The translations under genes were made by a program, and so were the position numbers. The notes below the pieces were generated by a model. That model was not told the DNA's origin. It worked only from the letters and a program-made list of their open reading frames with translations, and did not search any database. Shown piece by piece: positions 55,036-63,946 of a DNA stretch of 64,000 nt (its first letter is position 1; each line of letters opens with the position of its first letter). The stretch covers positions 1-64,000 of the forward strand of contig NZ_NIJK01000027.1 in the NCBI RefSeq assembly GCF_002836975.1. The letters run 5' to 3'. Source of the DNA: Shewanella indica (GTDB taxonomy: Bacteria > Pseudomonadota > Gammaproteobacteria > Enterobacterales > Shewanellaceae).

Positions 55036-55749
55036 TCAGTAAGCGACCGATTCCACCTCTTCCCGGGTCAACTCTCTGGCTTCGCCCTCGGCCAGAGAGT
55101 CATCCAGCACTATCTGACCTATCTGACTGCGATGCAGCGCCAGCACAGGGTTACGAAAGCGGCCGAACATGCGTTTTATCTGGTGATACTTGCCCTCCGT
55201 GAGTATCACCTCGGCCTCATGGCTTGCCAACATTTTCAGCTCGGCCGGCGCTGTGATGACGTTTTCAAACTCAAAGAAGAATCCGCGCCTGAAAGCCTCA
55301 ATATAAGTGTCATCCAGCGGATTGGCCAGACGCACCCGATAACGCTTGGCTTTACTCGATGAAGGCAGGGTCAACGCCTGGGTCCAGCGGCTATCATTAC
55401 TGAGCAGCACCAGTCCGGTACTCTGCTTATCCAGGCGGCCGGCGATATGCAGCCCTGGCACCAATGCCGCCGGGGGCAGGCAGTCGAGCACGGTTTTATG
55501 CTCGGGATCCTGGGTGGCACTCACTACTCCGGCAGGCTTGTTCAGCATCCAATAGACAGGGTTTTGCCGCTGCAGCCATTGCCCATCGAGACGAATATGA
55601 CTGAACTCATGGATAAGCCTGTCTGCGGCAAACACCTGCTCGTCATCGAGCCAAACCCGGCCATCGGCAAGCAATTGCCTGGCCTGTTTACGGGGAATAT
55701 TCAGCTGCCCGGCGAGAAACCTGTCCAGCCGTCCCCTCTTACTGCGCAT
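55036..55749 (-). CDS. rsuA: 16S rRNA pseudouridine(516) synthase RsuA
   Basis: The product has 237 residues. The N-terminal S4 domain (LDRFLAGQLNIPRKQARQLL) is followed by the catalytic domain with Asp in IAGRLDKQSTGLVLLSNDSR and ILTEGKYHQIKRMFGRF. It isomerises U516 of 16S rRNA. Its ATG lies 11 bases inside the end of the upstream regulator gene, so the two are co-transcribed. Confidence 0.93.
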   Translation of the reverse strand: MRSKRGRLDRFLAGQLNIPRKQARQLLADGRVWLDDEQVFAADRLIHEFSHIRLDGQWLQRQNPVYWMLNKPAGVVSATQDPEHKTVLDCLPPAALVPGLHIAGRLDKQSTGLVLLSNDSRWTQALTLPSSSKAKRYRVRLANPLDDTYIEAFRRGFFFEFENVITAPAELKMLASHEAEVILTEGKYHQIKRMFGRFRNPVLALHRSQIGQIVLDDSLAEGEARELTREEVESVAY

Positions 55750-56377
55750 CGTTTAAGGCGCCTTTAGCTTCAATCCGATAAGCGCAGCGACGTGAACCAT
55801 CCAAAATGTGTTCGCGGCGACTGATCTCCACTTCGGGCCCCAGCAACTGCCGGAACAACGCCAGCTCAGAGCGACAAAAGTTCTGGCAACTCGTGGCCGC
55901 CGCACAAATGGGGCAATGGTTTTCCAGCAGCCAAAAGCCGGTACTGTCCGCTTCAATCTGCGCCATATAGCCTTCACGGCTTCGGATCTCGGCCAGGCAT
56001 TCCAGCTTGTCGGCCAGGGAAGCGGCAGCGGCCATCTGGCTCGAATAGCTCTCGAGGCTCTGCTGCTCCCTGTGACTGATGAGTTTATCCAAGCCCTCAT
56101 CACCAAAGACCTGACGCACTGAAGTTATCAGTTGCAGACTCAGCTCATCGTGACGGTCGGCAAACAGCGAGCAACTTTGCTCGGTCAACGTCCAATAACG
56201 CGCAGGCCTGCCGCGGCCTTCGGCTCTATCTTCTGTCCGCACCAGCCCCTCGGCTTCAAGGGCTTGCAGATGTTGACGCACCCCCATACTGGTCAGCCCC
56301 AGCTCAGCGGCTAGGCTCTGGGCCGTCTGGGCTCCGTTCAACTTGAGAATGTCGACTATCTTGTCTGTGGTCTTCAT
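55739..56377 (-). CDS. SufR-like HTH regulator with a four-cysteine site
   Basis: The product has 212 residues from the ATG at 56377, which has GGAGGT three bases upstream; the ATG at 56419 lies in the operator region. The winged helix is AQSLAAELGLTSMGVRQHLQ, then GRGRPARYWTLT. The C-terminal half has HCPICAAATSCQNFCRSEL, the Cys pattern of SufR-type iron-sulfur or oxygen-sensing regulators. It diverges from an FMN reductase; palindromes in the 138 bases between are candidate binding sites. Confidence 0.9.
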   Translation of the reverse strand: MKTTDKIVDILKLNGAQTAQSLAAELGLTSMGVRQHLQALEAEGLVRTEDRAEGRGRPARYWTLTEQSCSLFADRHDELSLQLITSVRQVFGDEGLDKLISHREQQSLESYSSQMAAAASLADKLECLAEIRSREGYMAQIEADSTGFWLLENHCPICAAATSCQNFCRSELALFRQLLGPEVEISRREHILDGSRRCAYRIEAKGALNDAQ

Positions 56378-56427
56378 GGCACCTCCAGCGCTGATTATGC
56401 CCGGATCAGGACGCCGCATCCAGAATA

Positions 56428-56510
56428 AATAAACTTTTTTGTTTATTTTATCTTTACATTATTAAGTAAAGCACATACCTTATAAAAAATAAATAAACAA
56501 AAAGGTTTAC
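56428..56510. promoter_or_regulatory. Palindrome cluster between the SufR-like regulator and the FMN reductase
   Basis: Three inverted repeats lie in this A+T-rich spacer. AATAAAC-N6-GTTTATT at 56428-56447 is perfect. CTTTAC-N8-GTAAAG is at 56452-56471. ATAAAC-N6-GTTTAC at 56493-56510 is like the first with one change and ends five bases before the reductase ATG. The first and third share ATAAAC/GTTTA arms with six-base spacing, as expected for two operators of one dimer. Confidence 0.6.
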
Positions 56511-56515
56511 TTAAC

Positions 56516-57118
56516 ATGAAATACCTAGTCGTCAGCGCCAGCCAACGTTTCCAATCCCAGAGTGCCAAGGTCGCAGAATTCATCACCCGGGAAATAAAGA
56601 CCAAGCAGCTCGCAGAGGCGGAGCATTTGGAGCTCTGCGGTTTCAATCTTCCCTTCTGGGATGGTGAACAACAAAACAAGGGCGCCGACTGGCAACAGAT
56701 AGAAGCCAAGGTGACAGCAGCCGATGCTCTGGTGCTTATCACTCCGGAATGGGGCGGCATGGCGACACCTTTACTGAAGAACTTTCTGCTGATGTGTGAC
56801 AGCCAACATACGGCCCATAAGCCTGTGCTGCTGGTTGCAGTTGTCTCAGGCATAAGCGGCGCCTATCCCATCAGTGAATTGAGAATGAACGCCATGAAAA
56901 ACAACAAACTGGTGGCGGTGCCGGATCATTTGATCGTCCGCGATGTCGAGAAAATGCTCAACCCCGAATGCGACAGCATCCGCGATGCCAGATTAAGAGA
57001 AAGGATCGGCTACAGCCTGCATATGTTGGCCCAGTATGCAGCCGCACTGGCACAGATACGTTTTGCCCACAGGGACGCCCCCTTTCCCAAACAACAGGAA
57101 TATTGCTACGGCATGTAA
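56516..57118 (+). CDS. NADPH-dependent FMN reductase family protein
   Basis: The product has 200 residues of the flavodoxin-like fold. The phosphate-binding start is VVSASQRFQSQSAKVAEFI, and LVLITPEWGGMATPLLKNFL is the YxGxxP-type loop, here PEWGGMATP. Flavin and NADPH binding are family knowledge; the electron acceptor is unknown. The divergent SufR-like regulator and shared palindromes suggest iron-sulfur or redox control. Confidence 0.87.
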   Translation: MKYLVVSASQRFQSQSAKVAEFITREIKTKQLAEAEHLELCGFNLPFWDGEQQNKGADWQQIEAKVTAADALVLITPEWGGMATPLLKNFLLMCDSQHTAHKPVLLVAVVSGISGAYPISELRMNAMKNNKLVAVPDHLIVRDVEKMLNPECDSIRDARLRERIGYSLHMLAQYAAALAQIRFAHRDAPFPKQQEYCYGM

Positions 57119-57169
57119 ACAAAAGGCCCGAATAAGAAGGAAAAAGGGCAAATACCAAGGAGAACGCAA

Positions 57170-57589
57170 ATGATACAACTGGAACATCTGAACCTGGTGG
57201 TCGCAGACCTGCCCAAGACCCTGGATTTTTACCGCGCCGCCTTTCCTCACTGGCAGATCCGCTGCCAAGGAGAAGGAAGCTGGTATGGCAAGCCACGAAA
57301 ATGGCTCCACTTCGGTGATGACTATCAATACCTGGCTTTCAGCGATAACGGTGAGGGCAATAACCGCGACTTGAGCGGTCATCAACCCGGGCTGGCCCAC
57401 TTCGCCTTTGTCACTGCAGACATAGACGGAGTGATCAAGCGCCTGCAGGACGCAGGCTATAGCATAGATAAAGACGGTGCTGACGAGCCCTGGCGCCGCA
57501 ATGTGTACTTTATCGACCCGGCCGGGTTTGAAGTGGAGTTTGTCCAGTATCTGAGCGATCTGCCAAAACAGCGCAATCGCCCTAGCTAA
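57170..57589 (+). CDS. VOC (glyoxalase/bleomycin-resistance) family protein
   Basis: The product has 139 residues with two beta-alpha-beta-beta-beta modules: LEHLNLVVADLPKTLDFYRA, then LAHFAFVTADIDGVIKRLQ, and NVYFIDPAGFEVEFVQYL. His and Glu residues suited to a metal site are in HLNL, AHFA and FEVEF. The substrate is unknown. It is 51 bases after the FMN reductase on the same strand and may share its promoter. Confidence 0.87.
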   Translation: MIQLEHLNLVVADLPKTLDFYRAAFPHWQIRCQGEGSWYGKPRKWLHFGDDYQYLAFSDNGEGNNRDLSGHQPGLAHFAFVTADIDGVIKRLQDAGYSIDKDGADEPWRRNVYFIDPAGFEVEFVQYLSDLPKQRNRPS

Positions 57590-57655
57590 GGGCAGTCAAA
57601 AATAACCTTACAGGCTCCCTCGCCTTCGCTCACTGGCTGGGGGAGCCGCCTTGAT

Positions 57656-58258
57656 TCACTTCTTGGCAAACAGACTGTACAACCAGCCCAGGGTGACGGC
57701 ACCCAGCGCCAGGCTGAAAATGCTGTAGGCTATGATGCAATAATCAGCCATATTCATTCCCAACAAGGTCCAATCATCTTCACCACAGCCCCCTGTCGGC
57801 GCGAACTCATAGGGTAACCATTCATGCAACGGTAACCCCAAGGGGAAATGCGGTTCGGTTGAACAAGCGGCACCACCGCCACCAGTAGCAAAGATATCGC
57901 CACCATCCAGCATGTGCGCAGCTGCATGTATCTGTTGCAGCTCAACTGACCAGAGCATCCCCTGGATCACACCATACCAAGCCAGCGCCAATCCCAAGAC
58001 CTTGAGCCATTGACTGGAAGGCTTAATCGCCATGGCAATACCGGCAATCAAGATACAGCACTGACTAAAACGAATATAAACACAGAGCTCACAGGGATCC
58101 ATCGCCAAGAACCACTGGAAATACCCCATTGCCGACAACAACAGAAACAGCGCAGCTCCGGCCATCAGCAACCACACACCTCTCTGGGCCTGCCAGCGGC
58201 CCAAGGTTGATAAAGGAGCCTGCTTAAACTCCCCAAACAAACGGCTAACAAGATTCAT
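57656..58258 (-). CDS. dsbI: DsbI, DsbB-like quinone-linked oxidase for DsbL
   Basis: The product has 200 residues from the ATG at 58258 with GAGG upstream; a GTG at 58273 would overlap the dsbL stop. There are four membrane helices plus a fifth at the C-terminus. The first cysteine pair is DPCELCVY and the second is split (GGAACSTEP, TGGCGEDDW) in the long periplasmic loop, as in DsbB/DsbI. It reoxidises DsbL and passes electrons to quinone. It follows dsbL by 11 bases. Confidence 0.93.
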   Translation of the reverse strand: MNLVSRLFGEFKQAPLSTLGRWQAQRGVWLLMAGAALFLLLSAMGYFQWFLAMDPCELCVYIRFSQCCILIAGIAMAIKPSSQWLKVLGLALAWYGVIQGMLWSVELQQIHAAAHMLDGGDIFATGGGGAACSTEPHFPLGLPLHEWLPYEFAPTGGCGEDDWTLLGMNMADYCIIAYSIFSLALGAVTLGWLYSLFAKK

Positions 58259-58269
58259 CTGCATTATCC

Positions 58270-58890
58270 TCACTTCTTGGACAATTCAAGGATCATTTCG
58301 TCCAGCATAGGCATACTGCGAATCGACTTGGTATTGATCAAATACTTGCCATTGACCACCAGCGCCGGGATCCCCTGGATTTTGGCGATGGCAATCCCTT
58401 GGTCCCACTTGGCCAAGAGTTGTTTCACTTCAGGGGTTCCCTTGAGACGGTTGAACTCTTCTTGCGAGATCCCAGCCTGACTCAAGCCAAAACGGATGAG
58501 CTCATCACCACTGGTAAACTTGGCCTTCTTATCGTGGATCCTGGCATATAAAGCCATTTTGGCAGCTTTATATTTGTCTTCACTTAACACCTTGGCCACC
58601 GCTAAAACCTCAGAAGCCTCAGCACCAAAAGGCGATTTACTGGAAATATGATAAGCATCGTAATCCACGCCGGAAGGCAAATTTCCAACCATTCCGGGAA
58701 CAACAGACTTCTCATACTTGTAGCAGAACGGGCAGTTGACAGAAAAAATTTTGGTTACCTGTTTATTAGCCTGAAACTGAACATTTTCAGGTAAAACTTG
58801 ATAATGGTTTCCTTCTTCCAAATCCAATGCCATTGCATTGCAGCTTCCCAGTAGAAAAACACCCACTACAATTTTTTTAATAAATTTCAT
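58270..58890 (-). CDS. dsbL: Thiol-disulfide oxidoreductase DsbL
   Basis: The product has 206 residues from the ATG at 58890, with AGAGGTCG upstream. The signal peptide ends near 22 (LLGSCNAMA). The thioredoxin fold has the active site CPFC (FSVNCPFCYKYEKS), the same as E. coli DsbL, and the cis-Pro loop GIPALVVNGKYLI. DsbL introduces the disulfide that AssT needs. It diverges from assT with 334 bases between. Confidence 0.94.
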   Translation of the reverse strand: MKFIKKIVVGVFLLGSCNAMALDLEEGNHYQVLPENVQFQANKQVTKIFSVNCPFCYKYEKSVVPGMVGNLPSGVDYDAYHISSKSPFGAEASEVLAVAKVLSEDKYKAAKMALYARIHDKKAKFTSGDELIRFGLSQAGISQEEFNRLKGTPEVKQLLAKWDQGIAIAKIQGIPALVVNGKYLINTKSIRSMPMLDEMILELSKK

Positions 58891-59224
58891 TTTCGACCTC
58901 TTATCCATCAATCAGATTCAACCCCATAATGCCAATATAAAAACCAATCACAACAAGCCACTCCAGATAATTAATAACACTGTGAGTAACAACAAAATAA
59001 ACAACAGAATTCAAATAAACCAATATGGATTTCAAAAAATAATGGATTACAAACAAACCAATAAGGTAAATCAAATTTTTTGAAGTGATAAGTCAAGACG
59101 CAAACAAGAGCACAAACAAAATATTAACCAAACATTAAAAATGCTAAATGTGACTATGACCTCAAATTAAATTCCTCCGTTCAACTTAATTAATAAGCGT
59201 CTATTAAAAACAAAGGATGATGAT
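58891..59224. promoter_or_regulatory. Divergent control region dsbL / assT
   Basis: This is a very A+T-rich spacer with no gene. TGTGA at 59149-59153 followed after six bases by CCTCA resembles a one-sided CRP site (AAATGTGA-N6-), about 70 bases before the assT ATG. The LysR regulator downstream may also bind here, but I cannot mark a site with confidence. An 81-residue ORF inside is low-complexity and not supported. Confidence 0.45.
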
Positions 59225-61003
59225 ATGAAAAAGTCACTCACTTCATTGGCTGTGGTATTAGGTATTGGTTTATCAGCCTCTGTCTCTGCTGCTGGTTTTT
59301 ACCCAGCACCGCCAGCTGGAAACTTAGGAGGGATTATTGTCAACCCCTATGGTAATTCGCCACTCACTGCCTTAGTCGATTTGGGTAGCAAGCGAGTGTC
59401 CGATGTTAGCGTTACCGTGGCCGGAAAAGGTAAGAATGGAGTCAGTATTTCCTATCCGGTTGGTCCCAAAACTATTAACAGACATGACGGTATTCCTATT
59501 TTCGGTCTGTATGCCGATTATAAGAATCAGGTCAGTGTTAACTTCACTCTAGATGGTAAGAAATATAGCGATAAATATGAAATTCTCACCAGTGCACTCG
59601 AGAACAAGTACATAGATAACCGTAATATTACTTCGATGCAGGAAGTAAAGGTCAAGAAAGTCGATAAAAATTTTAAAGACAGACTGTTAATGGTGAACTC
59701 TCATACCATGGTATTCCAAGGTTCAGATCTGCACTGGTCCGGAGTCAAGGGGAAGGATGCCGGTATTTTCGAGTCGACCCCAGCATTGGGCGCCATGACA
59801 TTCGACATGGCCCCTCTTACTTATATCATTGATACACAAGGTGAAACACGTTGGTGGTTGGATCAGGATGCCACCTATAATGGCCGTGATATCGACGTAA
59901 ACAAGCGCGGCTATCTGATGGGATTGAGAAAGGATGGCCGCGGTAATCTGAGCTTTGTCCAAGGTCAACATTTCGGATATCTGGACTTGATGGGTAAGAT
60001 AGTCGACTTCAAGATCCCAAGGGGCTATCAGGACTTGTCCCATGAAAGCATAACCATGCCCAATGGCAACCTATTACTCAGGGGCGCCAAGACCAACTAT
60101 GTCAACCCACAAGGGGACAAGGTGCATACCGTCAGGGACCATATCCTCGAGGTAGACCAACAGGGGAATTTGGTTGATGTCTGGGATCTCAATAAGATTC
60201 TCGATCCCTACCGTGATGCCTTGCTCAAGGCCTTGGATATGGGCGCTGTTTGCGTCAACGTGGATCTCGACCATGCCGGTCAAGCCGCCGGTGAAATGAA
60301 GATAGATGCGCCCTATGGCGATATTCCAGGTATAGCCGCAGGTCGTAACTGGGCCCACGTCAACTCCATTTCCTACGATCCCAAAGATGACGGCATCATT
60401 CTGTCGCTGCGCCACCAAGGGGTAGTGAAGATCACCCGCGATAAACAGGTCAAATGGATCCTCACCCCCAGCATAGGCTGGAAGGGAGAACTGGCCAAAA
60501 AGCTCCTTAAGCCCGTCGATGCCAAAGGCAAGGCCATTGCTTGCTCTGAGCAAGGTGATTGCCAAGGCGACTTTGACTTCACCTATACCCAGCACACAGC
60601 CTGGCTGAGCAGCAAAGGCACCTTAACTGTGTTTGATAACGGTGATGGTCGCCACTATACCCAACCCGCTTTACCCACCCAGAAATACAGTCGCTTTGTG
60701 GAATACAAAATCGACGAAAACAATATGACAGTGCAGCAAATCTGGGAATACGGTAAAGAACGGGGCTACGAGTGGTATAGCCCTATCACTTCCAACGTGG
60801 AATACGTTGCCGACCACAACACCATCTTTGGTTTTGGTGGCTCTATCAATCTGTTTGAGCCCGGCAGAGTCACAGGCAAATTCAATGAGATTGATTACCG
60901 CACCAAGGAAGTGAAACTGGAAATCGACGTTCTCTCCGACAAGGCGGGCCAGCCCCATTATCGCGGCCTGTTTATTGAACCGGCGAAGATGTTCGGACGT
61001 TGA
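59225..61003 (+). CDS. assT: Arylsulfate sulfotransferase AssT
   Basis: The product has 592 residues. The signal peptide is cut after SVSA (residue 22). The disulfide loop CSEQGDC spans Cys440-Cys446, which is 418 and 424 of the mature protein as in E. coli AssT. The probable sulfo-accepting histidine is His457 in TYTQHTAWLSS. The six-bladed propeller strands show as repeated GRDIDVNKRGYLMGL, HEITMPNGNLLLRG-like segments. It moves sulfate from one phenol to another without PAPS, in the periplasm. Its oxidative-folding partners DsbL-DsbI diverge upstream. This order differs from the assT-dsbL-dsbI operon of uropathogenic E. coli. Confidence 0.95.
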   Translation: MKKSLTSLAVVLGIGLSASVSAAGFYPAPPAGNLGGIIVNPYGNSPLTALVDLGSKRVSDVSVTVAGKGKNGVSISYPVGPKTINRHDGIPIFGLYADYKNQVSVNFTLDGKKYSDKYEILTSALENKYIDNRNITSMQEVKVKKVDKNFKDRLLMVNSHTMVFQGSDLHWSGVKGKDAGIFESTPALGAMTFDMAPLTYIIDTQGETRWWLDQDATYNGRDIDVNKRGYLMGLRKDGRGNLSFVQGQHFGYLDLMGKIVDFKIPRGYQDLSHESITMPNGNLLLRGAKTNYVNPQGDKVHTVRDHILEVDQQGNLVDVWDLNKILDPYRDALLKALDMGAVCVNVDLDHAGQAAGEMKIDAPYGDIPGIAAGRNWAHVNSISYDPKDDGIILSLRHQGVVKITRDKQVKWILTPSIGWKGELAKKLLKPVDAKGKAIACSEQGDCQGDFDFTYTQHTAWLSSKGTLTVFDNGDGRHYTQPALPTQKYSRFVEYKIDENNMTVQQIWEYGKERGYEWYSPITSNVEYVADHNTIFGFGGSINLFEPGRVTGKFNEIDYRTKEVKLEIDVLSDKAGQPHYRGLFIEPAKMFGR

Positions 61004-61046
61004 TTTGACTCTAACGGCCGGGAGCTTCCCGGCCTAAGGTAACACT

Positions 61047-61805
61047 ATGTTAGTAAGGACTTCATTACTGCGGCTATTGCCCTTGTTGCTGCTGATCCCC
61101 ACAGCCCAAGCAGAGGTATTCCAACAACAAAATGGCATCAAAGTCGGCTATGAACACCTGTTGGATGCCAAGGACAACAACCCTAATCTCTATAGTCAGA
61201 GTTACCTCAGCTTTACCAACACTACCCGCGCCAGTTGGGGCGATTTTGCGGCTTGGCTGACACTGGAAAACCCCCTGGACGACAACGACAATCAGCAAGG
61301 CGAAAAGGCCGGCGCTACCGTCAAGTCCTGGCTAAAGCTGGACTACAATCTGGGAGATAGTTCCTTTAACCTTTGGCTGCAGTCTTTTACGGCCAACAAT
61401 AAACACCGTACCGAAGAAAACTTCTACTACGGCTTGTCTTACGACATTCAGTGGCAGAAGCTTAAAGGAACCATGGCGATTGGCGCCCATTACGCCTGGG
61501 GCGATATGGATGCCTCTAAGCAAGACTTTAATGGCAGCAGTGGTTATGCCGCAGTGGTGCAGATAGCATATCCTATAACTCAGGAATTACTGGGTAAATT
61601 TTACTTTGAAACCCAATTTGATCGCAGTGATGAACAAGTAACAACTTTCCTTTATCGGGATTCTGGTTATCAAGCAATTTTGGGGTTGGATTATCAACTC
61701 CTACCTCAAGCCTCAGCTTCATTGGCATATAAGTATCGAGATGCTTGGGGTGGTTCAATTCATCATGGAGGAGAACTGTTATTTGAGTTAGGATATCAAT
61801 TTTAA
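61047..61805 (+). CDS. Tsx-like outer-membrane channel protein
   Basis: The product has 252 residues. The signal peptide ends near 22 (LLLLIPTAQA). Twelve or so amphipathic strands are seen, with KVGYEHLLDAKDNNPNLYSQ near the start and LLFELGYQF with terminal Phe at the end, fitting the nucleoside-channel (Tsx)/DUF5020 family. It follows assT by 43 bases, so it may admit aryl sulfates or phenols to the periplasm, an inference from position alone. Confidence 0.82.
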   Translation: MLVRTSLLRLLPLLLLIPTAQAEVFQQQNGIKVGYEHLLDAKDNNPNLYSQSYLSFTNTTRASWGDFAAWLTLENPLDDNDNQQGEKAGATVKSWLKLDYNLGDSSFNLWLQSFTANNKHRTEENFYYGLSYDIQWQKLKGTMAIGAHYAWGDMDASKQDFNGSSGYAAVVQIAYPITQELLGKFYFETQFDRSDEQVTTFLYRDSGYQAILGLDYQLLPQASASLAYKYRDAWGGSIHHGGELLFELGYQF

Positions 61806-61833
61806 AAAAAACAAATAAACAACACAAAAAGTA

Positions 61834-61871
61834 TGCCAAAGGTAATAAGGATCACATTATTACCTTTGGCA
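61834..61871. terminator. 14-bp perfect hairpin after the Tsx-like gene
   Basis: TGCCAAAGGTAATA (61834-61847) pairs with TATTACCTTTGGCA (61858-61871) over a 10-base loop. The T-run is better on the minus strand (ACTTTTTG), yet it most likely ends the assT transcript; an operator role is possible. Confidence 0.5.
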
Positions 61872-61959
61872 ATGTTAAAATACATATCACTCTTGATGGA
61901 CGCGGGTCACAGTAAATCTCCATTTTATATACTATCTTGTATAAAAAGGGGAGCCAACC

Positions 61960-62934
61960 ATGAATAAAGCCGACATAAACAATTTATCACTAATTCACCT
62001 TCAGCTAATAAGGCTTATCCTGGAGCATGGAAATGCCAGTATTGCTGCTCAAGAATTAGGGTTGACTCAATCTGGAATCAGCTATCATATAAAAAAAATA
62101 AGACAGATATTTAATGACGAAATGTTTGTCAGAACAAAGTACGGCTTCACCCCAACAGAAAAGTGCAACAAAATTAAAAGCACTGTTCAGGATATTATAT
62201 TAAGAATTGAAGATGATCTGCTAAACAGTTGTGACTTTTCGCCTATGAATATCGATAAGGAAGTCTGGCTTGCGGCCGATAATACTATCTGCAACTGGTT
62301 TCCAGAGTTAATAGAACAAGCCAATCAAATCGCTCCTAGAATGGTACTTTGTACCCGCAGTTGGAATCAAAATAGTTTTGATGAAATTCTCACCGGCTCT
62401 ATCAACTTTGGCATTCACGTTAACCAAACCTCGCTCAGTTCTCTCTACAAGGTAGATCTGCTACCCTGTTGCAGGTATTTCTTTATGCGTCATGATCATT
62501 ACCTGGCGAAGAAAGGACATATTGATCTAAAGGATCTACTGGATTTCCCCGTGGTATTGCACGACTTGTGCGGTTTCAACTCTTATGGTCAATCCCTGAT
62601 CGAAAAGACCATGAAGCTCAAATTTCCACACTTCAAGATCAGAGCTAAAATTAGCAGCATCAGTGAGATAATCGAAGTCCTCAAGAGCAGTAACGCCCTG
62701 GTGTATACCTCGGCACTGGCTTTCCCTCTGGAAGAAATAGGTACTGAGCTTTGTGTACTGGAAGCACCAAGCAGTCTATCCGATGTCGAGTTTATTTATA
62801 AACTGTATATCTCTTCCGCTCGCTACGGCTCAGTGGAGTCCGACTGGTTAATCAGCTTTATCAGCGAATCATTCCGTCATTTTGTCTGCTGTAAATATCA
62901 GCTGCTGGAGTCACTGATCTGCAATCAAGTCTAA
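61960..62934 (+). CDS. LysR-family transcriptional regulator
   Basis: The product has 324 residues. The N-terminal winged helix is HLQLIRLILEHGNASIAAQELG, then LTQSGISYHIKKIRQIFND and FVRTKYGFTPTE. The C-terminal part is a periplasmic-binding-like effector domain. The DNA is notably A+T rich in its first 300 bases, like the assT spacers. Being downstream of assT and the Tsx-like gene, it is the natural candidate regulator of that locus; no direct evidence is seen. Confidence 0.9.
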   Translation: MNKADINNLSLIHLQLIRLILEHGNASIAAQELGLTQSGISYHIKKIRQIFNDEMFVRTKYGFTPTEKCNKIKSTVQDIILRIEDDLLNSCDFSPMNIDKEVWLAADNTICNWFPELIEQANQIAPRMVLCTRSWNQNSFDEILTGSINFGIHVNQTSLSSLYKVDLLPCCRYFFMRHDHYLAKKGHIDLKDLLDFPVVLHDLCGFNSYGQSLIEKTMKLKFPHFKIRAKISSISEIIEVLKSSNALVYTSALAFPLEEIGTELCVLEAPSSLSDVEFIYKLYISSARYGSVESDWLISFISESFRHFVCCKYQLLESLICNQV

Positions 62935-63058
62935 GCAACCAAACAGAGCAAAAGCCACTATTGACAGGCGTTTCAAGAGCAAAAGGATCTGATGGCGCAG
63001 CCTGGTATAGCTAGACTTATACGAAGCCAAGATTAGACTTGGCTTCGAGGATAGCGTC

Positions 63059-63946
63059 ATGAGTGTCTTTACACGCCTGCTGGCCGTTTCAGACGACAGC
63101 AATAGAGGAAAACTGGCCCTGAGAAAGGCGGTGCAACTGGCCAATGCCAGCCATGCCGAGCTCACACTGCTCAGAGTCAAAACCCCCCAGTATCAGGGTA
63201 TTGGTCAGTGGTTACAGCAAAAAGTACATCCCCAGCCCTTGGTTTCCCATCTAAGGGAAAAACGCCCCCATTATCCATCGAGAGAGTTGAACCTTTGCGT
63301 GAAGCAATGTCAGGCCAAAGATCTGCCTACCGCCATTCTTATTGAGCTCAAACAAGCACATTACGATCTGCTGTTGGTAGAACATCACAGTTACTCAGCC
63401 CTGCAGTGTGAGTTGGGCCATACCTATGACTGGCAACTGCTGCAACGTGTGTCTCTGCCGGTGATGTTTGTCAGCGACTCTCCCTGGGAACAACAAGGGT
63501 CGTTGCTGACGGCTTTGGAGCTGGATGAAGACACGGAAGATCATGCCCATTTCAATCACAGGTTGTTGCAACAAGCCAATGAATTTGCCGGATTACTTAA
63601 ACAAAAATTACATCTGCTCAATTGCTATCAGGAAGCCGACATCAGCATGGCCTTCGATAACCTATTACCCGGTTGTCGCTCACTGAAAGACAATCAATGG
63701 CATAAACTGCGACAGGTTGCCAGGCCTTTGGCTTTGAGTGACGAACAGTTGCATCTGGCCAGCGGCATGCCGGATCATGTAGTGCCGGAAGCCGCTCAAA
63801 AATGGCACAGCAACATAGTTGTCATGGGGGCGGCAGAGCACAGGGGCTTGTTGAGTGAACTCAACGGCCACGCCTCAGAGCAGATGCTCAATCAACTGCG
63901 CTGCGATGTACTGGCGTTAAAACCCAGTTGCCCCTTGCTGCATTGA
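63059..63946 (+). CDS. Tandem universal stress protein (UspE-like)
   Basis: The product has 295 residues and appears to consist of two Usp domains (about 1-145 and 150-295). The second domain keeps the ATP-binding end GAAEHRGLLSELNGHASEQ (G-x2-x-G-x-G/S style), the first is degenerate. VFTRLLAVSDDSNRGKLAL opens the first. Usp proteins respond to stress and growth arrest. The 54 bases after the stop hold nothing recognisable before the window ends. Confidence 0.88.
   Translation: MSVFTRLLAVSDDSNRGKLALRKAVQLANASHAELTLLRVKTPQYQGIGQWLQQKVHPQPLVSHLREKRPHYPSRELNLCVKQCQAKDLPTAILIELKQAHYDLLLVEHHSYSALQCELGHTYDWQLLQRVSLPVMFVSDSPWEQQGSLLTALELDEDTEDHAHFNHRLLQQANEFAGLLKQKLHLLNCYQEADISMAFDNLLPGCRSLKDNQWHKLRQVARPLALSDEQLHLASGMPDHVVPEAAQKWHSNIVVMGAAEHRGLLSELNGHASEQMLNQLRCDVLALKPSCPLLH

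Noticed and set aside
58838-59083. 81-residue ORF in the assT-dsbL spacer
   Set aside because: Asn/Lys/Ile low-complexity reading of A+T-rich DNA, overlapping the dsbL start on the other strand.
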